Source: Ectocarpus siliculosus
Taxonomy: Eukaryota; Sar; Phaeophyceae; Ectocarpales; Ectocarpaceae
Assembly: GCA_000310025.1 (NCBI GenBank)
Contig: FN649736.1
Coordinates: 462,016 to 526,015, forward strand
Reading direction: 5' to 3'
Length of the DNA stretch: 64,000 nt
Shown: one piece after another, positions 1 to 12,663 of the stretch
Numbering within the stretch: position 1 is the first letter of the stretch
Layout of the letters: each line of letters opens with the position of its first letter
Position numbers and translations under genes: made by a program
Notes under the pieces: model-generated
Database searches by the model: none
The model's input: the letters and a program-made list of their open reading frames with translations, nothing else
Told to the model about the DNA's origin: nothing

Positions 1-3000
1 ACCCCCCCCCTCCCCCGCCGCCGCCGCCGCCGTAGCCCCTGGAACCACCGCGCCCCCCGCCGAGGGTTCCACCGCCGCCGCCTCTACCTCGCCCACCACC
101 GTAGCTCTAGAAGCGGCAGTAGGGGGTAATCGAGCCGAGGATGTCAGGGAAAGGTAATGGTGCAAGGAGGTGTCGGAATGAGGTGTGTATGCGACGACGG
201 GCTCAGGTGACAAGACGCCCTTTGCTATCTAGAAGACAATTTTCGTTGGGAGGTTTCCGGTCAAATTCAACGACCACTAACACCAGGAAAAACCGCTTCG
301 ATCAAGAAGCAAAAAGCCCGGGTGGACGTACGACTCTTTGGGCATTGGTTCAGTCCACTGGTCTTCTAAACACACCACATAATCCCCTGTACTCTTGGGA
401 CACAGGTGCAAGTTGATCAGGAGCATGTTCAAAAAATTACCTCAAGAAAAAAAAAAAGTTGTGATGAACGAAACAAGGTATTTTCCGTCCTACCCAGACG
501 GGCTGCTGGCACTAGTTGGTGCCAAATACGTGTACCGCGGGTTGAAGAAAAAACAAAAACCCTTAAATGCGATGTTCTTACCCCAAAATACCCACCGAAA
601 ACGGGCAAGAACCAGAACCTGTTCAAAGTCTTCTTTGTTTACGACAGAACCTACGCTCGAATAATGCGGCGCCCAAAAATGACACCAAACCGTCCACCCC
701 TCGCGGACGTTTCTTTGACTTTGTGTATTTCCTAGAGTGATGGGATGGCCGTTCTCCGTTCAATTTTCAGGTTTCCAACGACGATGCGATGCATTCCACG
801 CCTCCCGTGGACCCAACTATGCCCATTTCTGGCGAAACTCTGCATAGGGCAATGGCGGATTGCAATGCTCTTGTGCTCTACCGCCATACTGCTGTACGTC
901 CGAAAAGAAGCGGCCACCATGAAATTGGATACAACAGCAGTACGGCCAAACACGCGAAAAACCACACACACACACAAAAAAAAAAACGCCTCCACGTAAA
1001 CGGAAGCATGTCAGCACTCACGTCCCGCTTCCGCTTGGACTTGGCCATGGTAACCTCCAGCTTCCTGCAAAGGCGAAGACACGGCCGACATGAAAGGGTT
1101 TGCCACACAGCATCGATCAGCGGCACTTTACAAACTCACCGGCCAGCCGGACTCGTCACGGTCAGCCTGCCACATACCCGGCCGACACACGACGTCAGGC
1201 ACAACACCTCCCAAAGAACAAGCTTCAGCTGCAAAATCAAGAATGCACACCTAAGCCGGCGGAAAACAAACTCGGCCAGTCGGACAGCGCATCTTATCCG
1301 GGGTGGGGAGCGGTGCTGGTCTGTCTACTCGCTGCCTACTTGGGTTGCCTGACGAGAAAAAACTGTCCACCGGGTCCCTATTAGTGCCTGTGCCCGGAAT
1401 AGTGCCTGCGGTCTTGGCGGGCACGCACTGAATTTCCAAGTCATTCTCAATACTTTGAATGGTGCCGGTCCGGTAAAATGGCCGTGAATTTTCTGGTCAC
1501 ATGTACACTGACTCTAAACAGGGACCTCTACTGCTGTGTAGCCCGCGCAGCGCACTCGATGGGGTCGGCCGACTCACTTGCCCATGAAGTCGGTCCCGTG
1601 CATGGATTCGATGCAGGTCTTGGCAGCCTCCGCGGCGCTGTAGTTGATGATCGCGAAATCCTTGCGCTGGGCGGTGCCGACCTGGTTCCCCACCACCACC
1701 TGACGGAACGACCACAAAGGCACGAAAAATGTTGATTTCGTCGTCGTCGAAAAACAAAACGGTTCCGACCTCGACTTCAACTATGCTCTCATCTGTGATG
1801 CTGTCTGTACACGGCGCGTATTGCCTGCTTCTGTTGATGTCGTCGTTGTCACACAAAACGGTGCCGACCTCGATTGCAACTATGCTCTCATCTGTGATGC
1901 TGTCTGTACACGGCGCGTATTGCTTGCTTCTGTTGATGTCGTCGTTGTCACACAAAACGGTGCCAACCTCGACTGCAACTATGCTCTCATCTGTGATGCT
2001 GTCTGTACACGGCGCGTATTGCTTGCTTCTGTTGATGTCGTCGTTGTAACACAAAACGGTGCCGATGTCGACTTAAACTATCCCCCCATCAGCGAGGCTA
2101 TCCATAATCGGTGTACACAAATATCATTATTGCTGTCTTCGTCTTCCTGTCGTTATCGTCGCGCACATAACTTTCCGACCTCGAATCCCACCATGTTCTC
2201 GTCTATACCCTCCAAGGCCGATACAGGAACGCAAACACGCTTCAACCATGAATACCAAGGAGGCCATGAAAAGAGGACCCCATGAGGTGAAAAAATTACC
2301 ATGTGCAATCAAGATTGCCTCTAACCAATCACCGCCAGCGTGAAGATCCCCTCCATGAAGGGTACGATCTCCCCAAACGTCCATCGAGGACGATTCCCTC
2401 TTTCCACACTAGCAGAAATAACCAAGCGATGATTCTCTCTTTTCACACCAAGCAGATATAACAAAGTACAGACCCACGACGGTGGATCGATCGTAGAAAC
2501 ACAGGCCCACGACACTGGAATTACGGTCTGTCGCCCCTTTTCACCTTCACGATTGTGCCATAGGACCCGAAGTGCTTCCGCAAGCCAGCCTCGTCGACCT
2601 TCTCGTCTAGCCCCGTGATGTACACACCACGCTCGTCGTCCTGCTTGTTGCCGCGGGTCTCCGCCCAGTCGATCAGCACCTTGTTCTCCTGAGAGAGACG
2701 AAAGAGACCGGCATACGTTAGGCCGCACCGGCACAGCCGCACAAAAACAGGTTAAGCCGCAACAAGATCACGCTATTATAGTAACGAAAGGGAACAAAAC
2801 CGGTCATGGCGTAGATCGGGACCGGAACCGGAACCGTTGCCATGTGACAAGACATGCGAATATAAGAAGAGCATACGATACCACGAACAAACAACAGCAA
2901 CTTGCTCCATACCTTTGCGCCCCTCGCGGACTGCAAAACAAGAATGCAGCACTGAAAAAGCTCATCACACCCCAACCAATTGCTAATCGGTTCGATCATG

Positions 3001-6000
3001 CTGCCTGTTCGTGTAGGATTGTGACTCTCGCGTTTTCCCCCCCGAACATGAAAAAACGTTACCACAATATACACAAGGCGAACTGGATTGGCTGGCCACT
3101 GACCAAGATGGTGAGCTTGTCCTTGTAGTACTTGGCGTGGGCGGCCTTGCAGGAGTCCACGTCCTTGAACGTGGCGAAGCCGAAGCCGCGGTTGAGGTTC
3201 TTGTTGAGGGCGTCCATGGTCACCTCGAAGTTGACAATGCCGTCCACCTCCTTCTCGAACTCTTTCAGGACAGTTTCCTATTTGAGTCAACCCAAAAAGA
3301 AAAAAGAAAGAGAAAATAAGAGGTCAAGAGGGAAACAGAAAAAAAAAGTGAACGCGGGAAGGGAAAGCTCGAATAGAACATGTCAACCAGGAAACAGAGA
3401 CAAAGATAACAAGGCAACAGAAAAAAAAGCGAAGGATGAACGGGAAAAGGAAACTCCGGTAGTGATTGACGGCACACCACGATACAAGCATGCATGTATG
3501 CTGCCCCACTCTCCAGTCCTCTCCCGCCTCATTAATACCACGATACCAGCATGCATCTTCGTTTGGCAAAGTAAAACCGAGGACGCCGGTACTGCCGGGG
3601 ACTGATGACATGGTTGCGTTCGGGTTAGGGTGTGGCGTAAAGGTCATGCACCGGTACACTCTAGCTAGGCTTACATCGAGGCTCCGCATCTCTTGCACTT
3701 GGAGTAGCGCTCGTTCATCGTGCCAAGAGAACGATTCACCCAAATGAGTCCCAACGCCGAAAAATGTGTCCTTTCGAATGTGGTCCTTTTGGTTGGGGAA
3801 ATATCGTGCACTCGTGGAAATTGGACATCTCGCCTTCCAATGGAACACCCAGAGAAGCCATCTAATAGAGGCCAGAACCGCCGAGAAACCAAAAACAAAA
3901 CAGGTATGCACATACAAAACGAGGGGAGCAGCGCCCATGCCGCGACGGTTAAATTCTAGTACCAACCTACACTAATTCTCTTCATGTCCTGAGTGTCTGA
4001 AATACAGAATTCTCCCCGGATACAAGTACGCGACAGCGTTGCATGTGCGTGTACGCGCACGAGTTGTATGCTCAACGAGTTTTGAAGTCAGGTTCGCCCG
4101 AGTGGCAATCAAAAGGTCACCAGCGTGTCGAACCCTGCCCTGGAAGCAAGAAATCCATTTCTTAACCATGAGAACAGCACGAAAAAATAAGCGGACAAAA
4201 TACGTTTCCAAACACAAGACTAAACAAACAAACAAAAAATCGTCAGTTCGGGCCATGGACATCTGTCACGCCATTTCTCCCGCTGGTGTTGTTTCTGCCC
4301 TTCCGCGACGTGTTGTTGGGACTATTCCATGTTTCGCCGGAAGCACTTACCGTGGAAGGTCCCGTGACACGAAAAAAAAAAACTTGCCTTTTTCCACGTC
4401 CGGTTCAGGCCTCCAATGAACAGGGTGTTGGGGTTACCCGATGGGCGAGCCGTTAGCAACTGCTTGTCCATCTAGAATAAATACGGGTGGGTGTGGAAAA
4501 AAAAAAGGAGAGAATGCATGGTTGCGTCGAAAAATATGAAACACGAGGCAACCGACCTTGGTCCATGTCTTGTTGAGGTTTCCGATGAAGAGCGTGTTGG
4601 CATTGCTGGAAGAGCGAGCCTCGAGCTTGTTGCTCTCCATCTTAGTTTCAACAACAGAAGTTTTGCCCCCCCCAGCGTTGTCGCGAATTGAATCAACACA
4701 GACGAAAAAAACACAGACAAGCACGGCACGTGTACGTCCGCGCGAACATCAGTCAGCGAACAGGCATCAGTGTCACAAGCGTCGCGTCACAAAAGTACTC
4801 TGGCGTCGATATGCTAGCAGTACACTGGTGTGTGACTCCTGCCGAGGGTGCTTAGCTTACAACCTTCGCAACAACAAGCAAGCAAAGTCATGGAGAGTTT
4901 TCTCCACAGTTCGTGGGCATGTTCCATTGTGCACAATGGGAGTGGGAGTAGCCCTTAAAGGTACGCCGCCTCCATGAAACTGCAGAACAGTGTCTCAAGG
5001 CGATGCCTGCAAAGGACGGATCGGGGCTTGCGCAAAGCTCCATCGACACGCTAACCGCCACACCAGAGCAACACTTAAAAAAACGCCAAAATCATGTCGG
5101 ACTCCTTTGCTGGGCGGGTTCCAAGCACACACGCAAACGACGCCTGCGATTGTGTAACAGAATAATAAAATTCCCATCATCAACTCCCGTACCAACGTGT
5201 CCTCCTCAAGATCCCCAGGATATCGGGTTTCTGGACCCACTACAAACCCGTCCGAAGCTAGATCTCCCAAGACTGATCTCCGTAAGACCATCTATTGATG
5301 CCCCCTCATCTACGCAATCTACGAAATACTATCCTATTCTTCTCGCCGCACCTTAATCTCAGGGAGGCGCTCCAGCGCCCTGGCGGCGTGATCGCGGTTC
5401 TGGAACCGCACCAGGGCAAGGCCGGCGCACTTGGGCTCCTCATCCTTGGTCATCATCACGCGCATCGAGACCACCTGGGTATGGTACAGGGTAGCCACAC
5501 GACGCGTGCACCGGCACCGATTGAACAACTTCACAAAACAGACAGTCTGTACGCTTGGCCCCGGGAGAAAGTCCTGCTGTGTTGGTGTTGCTTGTCTTCA
5601 ACACAGGTATGATTGCCGCAGACACAACCAAAACGATTTAACATCGACCCTGCGACTACGAAGCTATTCGTAAGAAAACAGACCCAGCACTAGGGCTTGA
5701 CATGTCCCGGGTCCTCGGAGTGATGTCTGAGGGAGCACCATCGACGGCAATGGTACTAGCAGCAACGTCAGCGCGGAACATCAGCAACGGAGCCAAGACC
5801 AGGGCTGAACCTTGCAAAAAAAAACACCCACAAGTCTCGAAAAAAAAAAAAAAAAAGTTCGATAATACTTTTGCTCGCACGGTTGGCTGATAACGCCACT
5901 CGACGAAGTGCCTCAACAAGCGTTAGGTTCGTCAGATCTCTCGAAACAAACGTATTCCGGGCTTCTAGAAGCTTCTACAAGGTGTTCCTCACCTCGCCAC

Positions 6001-9000
6001 CCTGCTCCTCAGCCACCTTCTTGACGGTCTCCTCCGTGGCAGACGGGGGGAGGTTGTCGATGAAAATCTGACAACACCAAGACAAAGAGAAAATAAAACA
6101 GGGAGATGTAGGTGAAAGGAGAGCATGTACAGTGCCCTGGTGTTCTTTGACACAACAACAGGAAACGCGGGAGAACAGTTAACACGCCGGCCGAACGAAT
6201 GGGAACAGTCAGTATCAGCCTGCTCGAGGGTGGGCCACCCGGGGGTTGCGGCACCGCACCGTTTTGCTCTATTCGCTAAATTCCGTGAGTAACACAAGAG
6301 GGCGGGCGGGCGGTGCCGGGGATGGTCATCAAAGAGGCACTTCCAACATCGTACACCATGCGGACACTTTTGCTTCAAACTGTTGCACTCCATCTATAGG
6401 TGTAGTCCTCCTATCGCACGCGTGCAAACCTACGATGGTGTTACCTCTATCCTCCTTCGAAACCAATCGCGGCATAAAAACAAGCTACAGCTCGACAAAA
6501 ACAAGGGACCACGGGCCGCAGACTGGTCTCTCCGGCTAACATGAAGCTCCCTCTCCAATGAGATGATACCTTACCGAGCGGTTGGCGGCCACGATCAACG
6601 GAAAAGATCATCGAGAAACGCAGCTCAATCTTGCTGATATACTGTCCGCCCTAACACATCCCGCAAAAAAATAACCGGCACGATTCACGTCTGGAACAAC
6701 ACCGCAAGATATTGAACTTCGAACCCCTGTTGGAGATGCGATAGCAGCGCAGTACCGTCATGTTGAAGAAAACAAAAGAAGAACTCACCTCCTTGCCGCT
6801 GGGGTCACCCGAGACCTTGGGCTTGGGGGCATCTTTCTTGGCGGCGCTAGCGCCGTTGGCGGTCTGCAATCCAAACCAGGCGGCAAACAAACGACGAGCC
6901 AGATGCATGGGAGAGAGCGAGAGAGCGAGAGAGAGAGAGAGAGAGGGAGAGGGAGAGAGAGACGCACACAGGCGAAGAGAGAGAATCATTAGACAACGAA
7001 GACAAGAGTAGAGGCTAGAGGATCGTCAAGGCATCTTCATATTTTGCCGACAAAGGTCAAGGTTCAAGGATGTTTGGCGACGGGCACAACCAACATGTCA
7101 ATGATTTCCAAGAAGGGGGCAACCACACCCAACCCGGTAGCGACGCCACACGACAACCACAAAAGTGGACCCTGCATAAGGCCGCAAAGTGCCAAGGGGT
7201 TCTAGCCTGCCATATACCGAGCACCCAGCACGATTCAGAGTATGAGACAACTAAAAATCTCCTCAAAGTAACGCGATTTCAACGGCTATGTTTGAATCTC
7301 GGGACAACTACCGCTGTAGTGCATATTTTCCCCTCAACTCCCACGCGCACGTGGCCTAGCCGTATCACGACATGGCGTCAACGCTGAGCAAAAAACAATT
7401 GACACAGCTCGCGGTGTGCGCGAAAAGCCAAAGAGGAGCGCCGAAGCGCGAGCGATCGGAACCTCCCTGGGCCAACCTCTTTCAAAGCTTCTTTGCTCCA
7501 CAGCCAAGCAAGAGTGCACGAAAACCGACCGACACGAGGAAGGAAGGAATGCCATCGACGAGGACACACCTCTCCAAAACCACCCCTGGCACCACCCTCT
7601 CGGCTGTGGAGCAGCAGTCGAGCCTCCAAAGCCGGTCTACAAGTAGGGGGTGTCCGACAACTCACACACACTTCTTGCGGCATTGGCTCTGCGGCGGCCT
7701 GCAACAGCCGCATGGGAAACGCATAGCTGCTGCCTTTGTAGCTGTTCACCCACCTTGGCCTTCTTAGTCGGGGGCTCGTCACCCTCGTCGCCCGCGGTGG
7801 CAGCAGCATCGGCATCAGCAGGTTCCGCCGCGTCTCCTTCCTCCGCTGGTTTTGCCGGCTCCTCCTCCTTCACTGCCTCTTCAGGTTTCTCTTCAGCCGC
7901 CGCCGCAGCGTCAGCCTCAGGCTTAGACTCAGCCGCCGCTGTCTCGGTGTCAGGTTCCGCCGCGGCCGCTTCAGCCTCGGGTTCCGCCGCCGCCGCTTCG
8001 GCCTCCGGTTCTGCCGCCGCCGCTTCGGCCTCCGGTTCTGCGGCCGCCGCTTCGGCCTCCGATTCTGCCGCCGCCGATTCGGCCTCCGGTTCTGCCGGGG
8101 CCGTTTCGGCCTCAGGTTCTTCTTCCGTCGCGGGGGTCGCCGTTTCAGTTTCAGGTTCCGTTACCGGTTCAGCTTCCGCTTCGGGCGCCGTTTGGGCCTG
8201 GGGTTCCGCCGTTTCCCCGTTTCCCATTTCCCCTTTTTCCCCCCCTTCCGCGGGCTGGGGGGTAAAAATAGAGCGGTAAGGGGGGGGGGGGGGGGGGCAG
8301 AAAAAAATCGGATTAATTTGACAACACAAGAGGTTCAAGAAAAAAAATCGCTTGCTCAGCGTACTCATCACCACTATTTCCACAGCCGACTTGGAGACGA
8401 GCGTGCCAGTGCCGCAAGAACGAAAAAAGTGGGGGGTGTTCTACAAGGCACGCGCGTCCTTGACCGGTGTGTCGACGAAATCAGTAGCTATTAATCCTCC
8501 CACGCTCCTTAAGGGAATCGCGAGGCGAAAAAAGCCGTGTGGGGGGGGTGGCGCTCGCGCCTGGTACCGAAAAAAAGCAGTGCGTCTCTTACGCAAGGTA
8601 TGCGGTGGATAGGTACCTGGGCAGGCTCCTCCTCTTCCTCTGGACCCTTCGTCTCTGCCTCGCTCTGGATGTGCGAGACAAGCCTCTCCACCAGGACCGC
8701 CTAGTAGGGATGTATTCCGCGTTCCACGACCGGGATATGCACAACAAAAACACGAGTAAGGAGGCGACAAAGCGCGGAACACACACAGGCGGGGTGCACA
8801 CAACGCGTGACGTGAAAAATACGGGACGAAAATAAGCATGCTATATTGACTCCCTCCTCCCCCTCGCCGTAAACGCGAAGGTCTACACACAGCAATAGCA
8901 AGCGGGGAATGCTTTCGGCGGGCTTGCGGGTCGAGATCGTGGGGACACGACCACACGAAACGGCGACCAGGGACCCGGCGGGCGATCTGCAAAGACCGTC

Positions 9001-9888
9001 GAAGGACACGCAAGCCAGCGCGAGATACCTCAGCTGCTTGATCAGCCTTCTCGGATGCTAGCAAGAACGACTACCAGAGCTGCGCCACCGCCGTAAGCAG
9101 CAGTTTATGGAGCAGAGTAAGCGTACGTACGTGTGAGCATGCCCAGCATGTGTCTGCTCAGCAGGGGTCTATCGAAATCCGCCGTGTAACCGCTCTGTTC
9201 CTTACCGCAGTAAGGCCTGCCGTGGGCATGTACGTTGTACATCAGCTGTCCCGCAAAAATAAGACGAGCACGTAAAACTCCTGCTAGTGATTCGATATTA
9301 TTATCTGAGGGTGTTCCAGATGTGTTCACGAGCGTCATTTGGACAACCAGGTGACAGACAGGCCAGAGATGGTGATGCTGCGGCAACGCTGGCCTGCTCC
9401 CACCTTTCACGCTCGCCACTGGGCCCCTTTCAAATTGCAAGACAACCATGTTCCGGTCTATCTTCAAGTGCTTTTGCGCGCCAACGGCGGCGGCGGCGAC
9501 ATCACGCGGCAACAACACCACGACTACTTCTTGCATCAATCAGCAGAGCACAATCCAATGACGACAAGTCGAGCGCAGTTGGATCAGCGAGTCGGCGCCA
9601 TCCTAGACCCTACTTCCTTTGTCCGATCCCGCCCGTGTCGACCCGGCCCCCAGTGGGGCGGCAGGACCACGCGTGCGAGAGAGAGGGAGGGAACATAACT
9701 CTCTTCTCTCTCTTCACATCGATGCACAGCAGCAGTGCCCCCCCCCCATGATGCCTCGCGGCGCGCTCGAAGCTTAACAGAAGACTAGACCGCACCTTAA
9801 GTCCGTCTGAGGCCAGGCCCCGCTCGGTCAGCTCGTCTCTGAGCTTGGCCACGGTAAGGGACTTCGCCTTCTGAGGTGTGAGCTCCAT
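1..9888 (-). CDS. SAP domain plus three-RRM hnRNP Q/R-like RNA-binding protein (3' end outside window)
   Basis: Predicted nuclear RNA-binding protein of the hnRNP Q/R (SYNCRIP) type. Exons, in order: 9796-9888, 8617-8700, 7754-8254, 6789-6863, 5993-6067, 5352-5474, 4557-4640 (or 4388-4471), 3104-3277, 2545-2688, 1578-1699, 1022-1064, 1-106. All junctions keep frame. The visible protein is about 541 residues. SAP domain at 9-45; acidic Ala/Glu-rich repeats at 60-226 ending in the basic motif KKAK; RRM1 from 252 (IFIDNL, then GLALVRF); RRM2 from about 332 (LFIGNL, GFGFATF, ending near DWAETRG); RRM3 from about 424 (VYITGL, DFAIINY, ending KKLEVTMAK); basic KRKRD; then a Gly/Arg/Tyr-rich tail cut by the window edge. 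The start is the ATG at 9888, preceded by a GA-rich leader. RRM2-RRM3 spacing and the basic plus RGG tail are what is known for hnRNP Q/R; the SAP head is not usual there. The paralogue lies directly upstream. Confidence 0.85.
1741..2095. repeat. 99-bp minisatellite, about 3.5 copies, in an intron
   Basis: Copies begin at 1741, 1840, 1939 and 2038 with a constant 99-bp period. The core reads ATGCTCTCATCTGTGATGCT and similar. The copies are nearly identical apart from their first 25 bases; the last is partial. The array lies in the intron between the two RRM3 exons, 42 bp upstream (in gene direction) of the acceptor of exon 1578-1699. The period is a multiple of three and the array is stop-free in a frame on each strand. 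Confidence 0.85.
4388..4471 (-). other. Alternative RRM2 exon, copy b (84 nt, GC donor)
   Basis: Second exon of exactly 28 codons, also phase 0, starting with Met-Asp-Lys and carrying LFIGGLNRTWKK. The acceptor is TTCTAG and the donor is AAG/GCAAGT, a strong non-canonical GC-type site. It sits only 85 nt downstream of copy a. Either copy gives a complete RRM2; using both in tandem would also stay in frame but would duplicate the first strand. Confidence 0.75.
4557..4640 (-). other. Alternative RRM2 exon, copy a (84 nt)
   Basis: Exon of 28 codons, phase 0 at both ends, starting with Met-Glu-Ser and carrying the RNP2 core LFIGNLNKTWTK of RRM2. The acceptor ends in AAG and the donor is AAG/GTCGGT. 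It joins in frame to the exon at 5352-5474 upstream and 3104-3277 downstream. It shares 17 of 28 residues with copy b. Confidence 0.8.
6909..6962. repeat. GA-rich simple repeat
   Basis: Imperfect (GA)n tract. On the gene strand it is a CT tract about 45 nt upstream of the acceptor of exon 6789-6863, so it may act as an extended polypyrimidine tract. Confidence 0.8.
7950..8110 (-). repeat. Coding repeats of an Ala/Glu 9-residue unit
   Basis: Within exon 7754-8254 the protein repeats units of the type EPEAEAAAA at least four times (27-bp DNA period), flanked by degenerate units. This gives an acidic low-complexity linker between the SAP domain and RRM1. The plus-strand frame over this stretch is also open, which is a shadow. 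Confidence 0.8.
8281..8297. repeat. 17-bp poly-G run
   Basis: Uninterrupted G run; on the gene strand it is a C run about 26 nt upstream of the acceptor of the acidic repeat exon (7754-8254). It is likely length-variable. Confidence 0.8.
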
Positions 9889-12663
9889 CTCTCTCTCTTT
9901 TTCTCTCCTGTTTTCGCCTTTTTTTTGCCGACCGGGTAGCGGAGGACAACGCGCGTGTCTCTCAGGATCAGGCAAGATGCACTGCGTGCTAGGACCGCTG
10001 TGGAGTATAGATAGCAAAAAGGCGCTGTCGGCAAACGCGTCTTCGTGTTCGCGTCTGTCGGTTGCCTTGTTTCTTGCCCTCTTTCAGGGAGGCGTGCTGC
10101 GCGCGCGAAAATACGGGGGGCATTTTCAAACACCCCCGGTTTTCGGATGTTTTTCGGTTTCACAGGTGTGATGACGGACGGCATCATCACCAATTTTACG
10201 AAGATGTTCAAGGTCTGTCGCCGGTTGCGGGCCCTTCTGTGCGAGTGGATGACACACGGAACTAACTCTGTGGACTGGCCCAAGGCCAAGCGGGGAAACA
10301 TGTAGAAAGGAATGCATGCTGTCGCCTCTGCTACGTTGTTGTAGCGGTGATGGTGGTTCTAAGCACAGCACAGCAGTAGTATGTAGAAGTAAATATAGCG
10401 GGAGCTACATCAATCATCAGTCAGTGAAGACGACATCAATCAATTGTCCTCTCGACAACGGGGGGCGTGTACGTTCTCACAGCGAAGAGGGAACACCGAC
10501 AGGGCGGAAACCGGTGGAGTGGGGAGCGTAACGGCATGATAATACTATTGCCGCCGTAAATATATACAGGCCAAATGTTGCAACAGTTTTAGTTATTATT
10601 GTTGGAGTGATGGAAGTACAAGCGATCACAGCGCTTCTCGCCTTCCTTTGATTCGACACGTACTACGTGTCGTATTTTCGTATTTTCCAGTTTCTGCCCA
10701 ACGCACGACAGACAGTTCCTCCGCCCGGGTGGCCTTCAGTTGGTAAACTCGTAAACCTACTTGTCTCTGTTTAAGTTGTGGCTTTACCCTAGTTTGCTGA
10801 ACAATGCAAGTGCCAGTAGACGAGACAATCAATCTATCTGCACCCTTCTCGAGGAAAAATTCGACGGCAAGCATCACCACAATAAATAAGACGAAGAAAA
10901 AGGTCGAGGACCAAGCAAATATGTCCGTGTTTCCGTGTCTTGTCGTCTGTGACCACCGGCTGTCTGTGGTGGCGTTTTAACCGCGCCGAAAAAGTTTGGT
11001 CGACTGGCCGCCCAGGATAAAAAATGGAACAAAGACACATGATAACCCACATTGTGTTCAATCTTCTACAAGCTTGTGTGTGATGTTCTTCTTCGTTGGT
11101 TGTCGGCTGGATGGGCTCGTTTCTGGGCCTCGCAATATAGATAGGGTACGAGAAGGACGCGGTAGACAAGTAGGTGGTACAGAATCAACCGTCGGTTCGA
11201 CTCGTCAAGGCGACCACTACACGAGAGCAAAACCGCCAAAACTAATTCGCGACGGACCTCGCGTGCACGGCTATACTATTTTCCGGAACCCCATCCTCGC
11301 GGGATCACCCACCATGCCAAGAAAATAGACGTGATTTTACACAGACTCGCGCGAGTGAGGGCCGCCCGCTTTCGAGCGCGCCAAAGCGGGGATACACCAC
11401 CGTTGGCGAGGGGACTCACAATGTTGCAAAAATATGGTGTCTGTTCGATTATTGGTGTTGTCCGGTACAGCCATACTACGCTACAATCTCTTGACTGGAT
11501 GCTACAGCAGTACTACAAACGCTTGCAACGCGTCAGCCATGTCAAGAGCAACCAGCAAGCTGATTGATTGGCGTTCAACAGCGCAGGACGGACGCTTCAT
11601 AAACGAAACAAGAGGCCGACACCGCTACGGACGGCTGCAAGGAGGGCCTCTCTACGCGTTCGGCAAAAAGAAACACTTCGACGAAAAATACTATTCAAAT
11701 TTCAAATAAACTCAACCGAATGGACAAAACACTGCAACTCTATCCGTTGCAACACCCTCGCCGCAGTTCCTGGAAACATTGCGAAAACGCCAACAAACAC
11801 GATGGAAATGCAACGAGAAGGGCTCAAGAGAGAGGCTCACTATTCCATTGAGAAGCTCGAGATCCAACAGAAATTCAACATCATCCACTCTAAAAAACAG
11901 CGGGTTCTCGGAACCCAATATTCTAGTTAAGAGACTTTGTCGTGTACCCTCCGTCGCATGCATGTATCTGTACTAGAGATATCCACAAATCAACCAGATC
12001 GACCGTGTTTCCGACTGCACACAAGCTTTGTTACGTACATGCGCTTGCGCTCCGTTCCGTGTCGTCAAAGAAACACGGCGCTCTCGCCTCGCATAGGAGG
12101 AGCAGGCAGAATGCTCGCCAACACGTAGTTCTTCCCTCTTCGCCACAACCCATTCACGACCTAGGCGACGACAGCAACCCTTGACGTGGCGCTTCACTAT
12201 CTCCCCCGCTCCCGCCACGGCACTTGTATGAACAAGTGTCCGAAACCCCGGGAGCACACGCCTGCATATGCATGCCAATCTTGCACGAAACAGGGGGGAT
12301 ATTCTGCAGCCCCAAACGCTCGCCCCATGGGGCCGTCGGCAAGACGAGACAGCTACGCCGAGGCCCCCAGTTTCTAATCACACTATAAGCGGGGTTGGTC
12401 AAGGCCGTCACGGCCAACACAAGACAAAACGAAATTCAGAAAGAGGTGTGCCGGCGAGTTTGCAAACAGCGGCTCTGTAAACGAAAAATAATACGGGGGG
12501 CCGGAGGCCGATCTAAAATAACTCTCGCTACACGCCCCCCACCCCTTCCCCAACCTCACCCGGCGTGAAACGGAAAAAGCACCAACACTAATTTACAGCG
12601 CATCCGTTTCCCGAAGACCATCTACAGCCAGCATAGCCGATACAACCACCCGGTCGTCAAGCT
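9889..12663. other. Intergenic stretch between the two SAP genes; no gene seen
   Basis: No frame here has conserved domains, splice-linked exons or clear coding character. Its left end should hold the promoter and 5' leader of the three-RRM gene: directly before the ATG the minus strand is purine-rich (repeated AG). Its right end should hold the 3' untranslated region of the short SAP gene. No repeat family or RNA gene was recognised. Confidence 0.5.

Noticed and set aside
878-1126. Stand-alone small protein from the frame holding MAKSKRKRD
   Set aside because: Only 43 nt (1022-1064) are needed, and these form a phase-matched exon finishing RRM3 of the large RNA-binding gene.
1741-2095. CRISPR-like spacing of repeats
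   Set aside because: The whole 99-bp unit is repeated with no unique spacers; it is a minisatellite inside an intron of a eukaryotic gene.
7650-8279. 209-codon plus-strand Ala/Ser-rich frame
   Set aside because: Mirror of the Ala/Glu repeat exon on the minus strand; the composition follows from the repeat.
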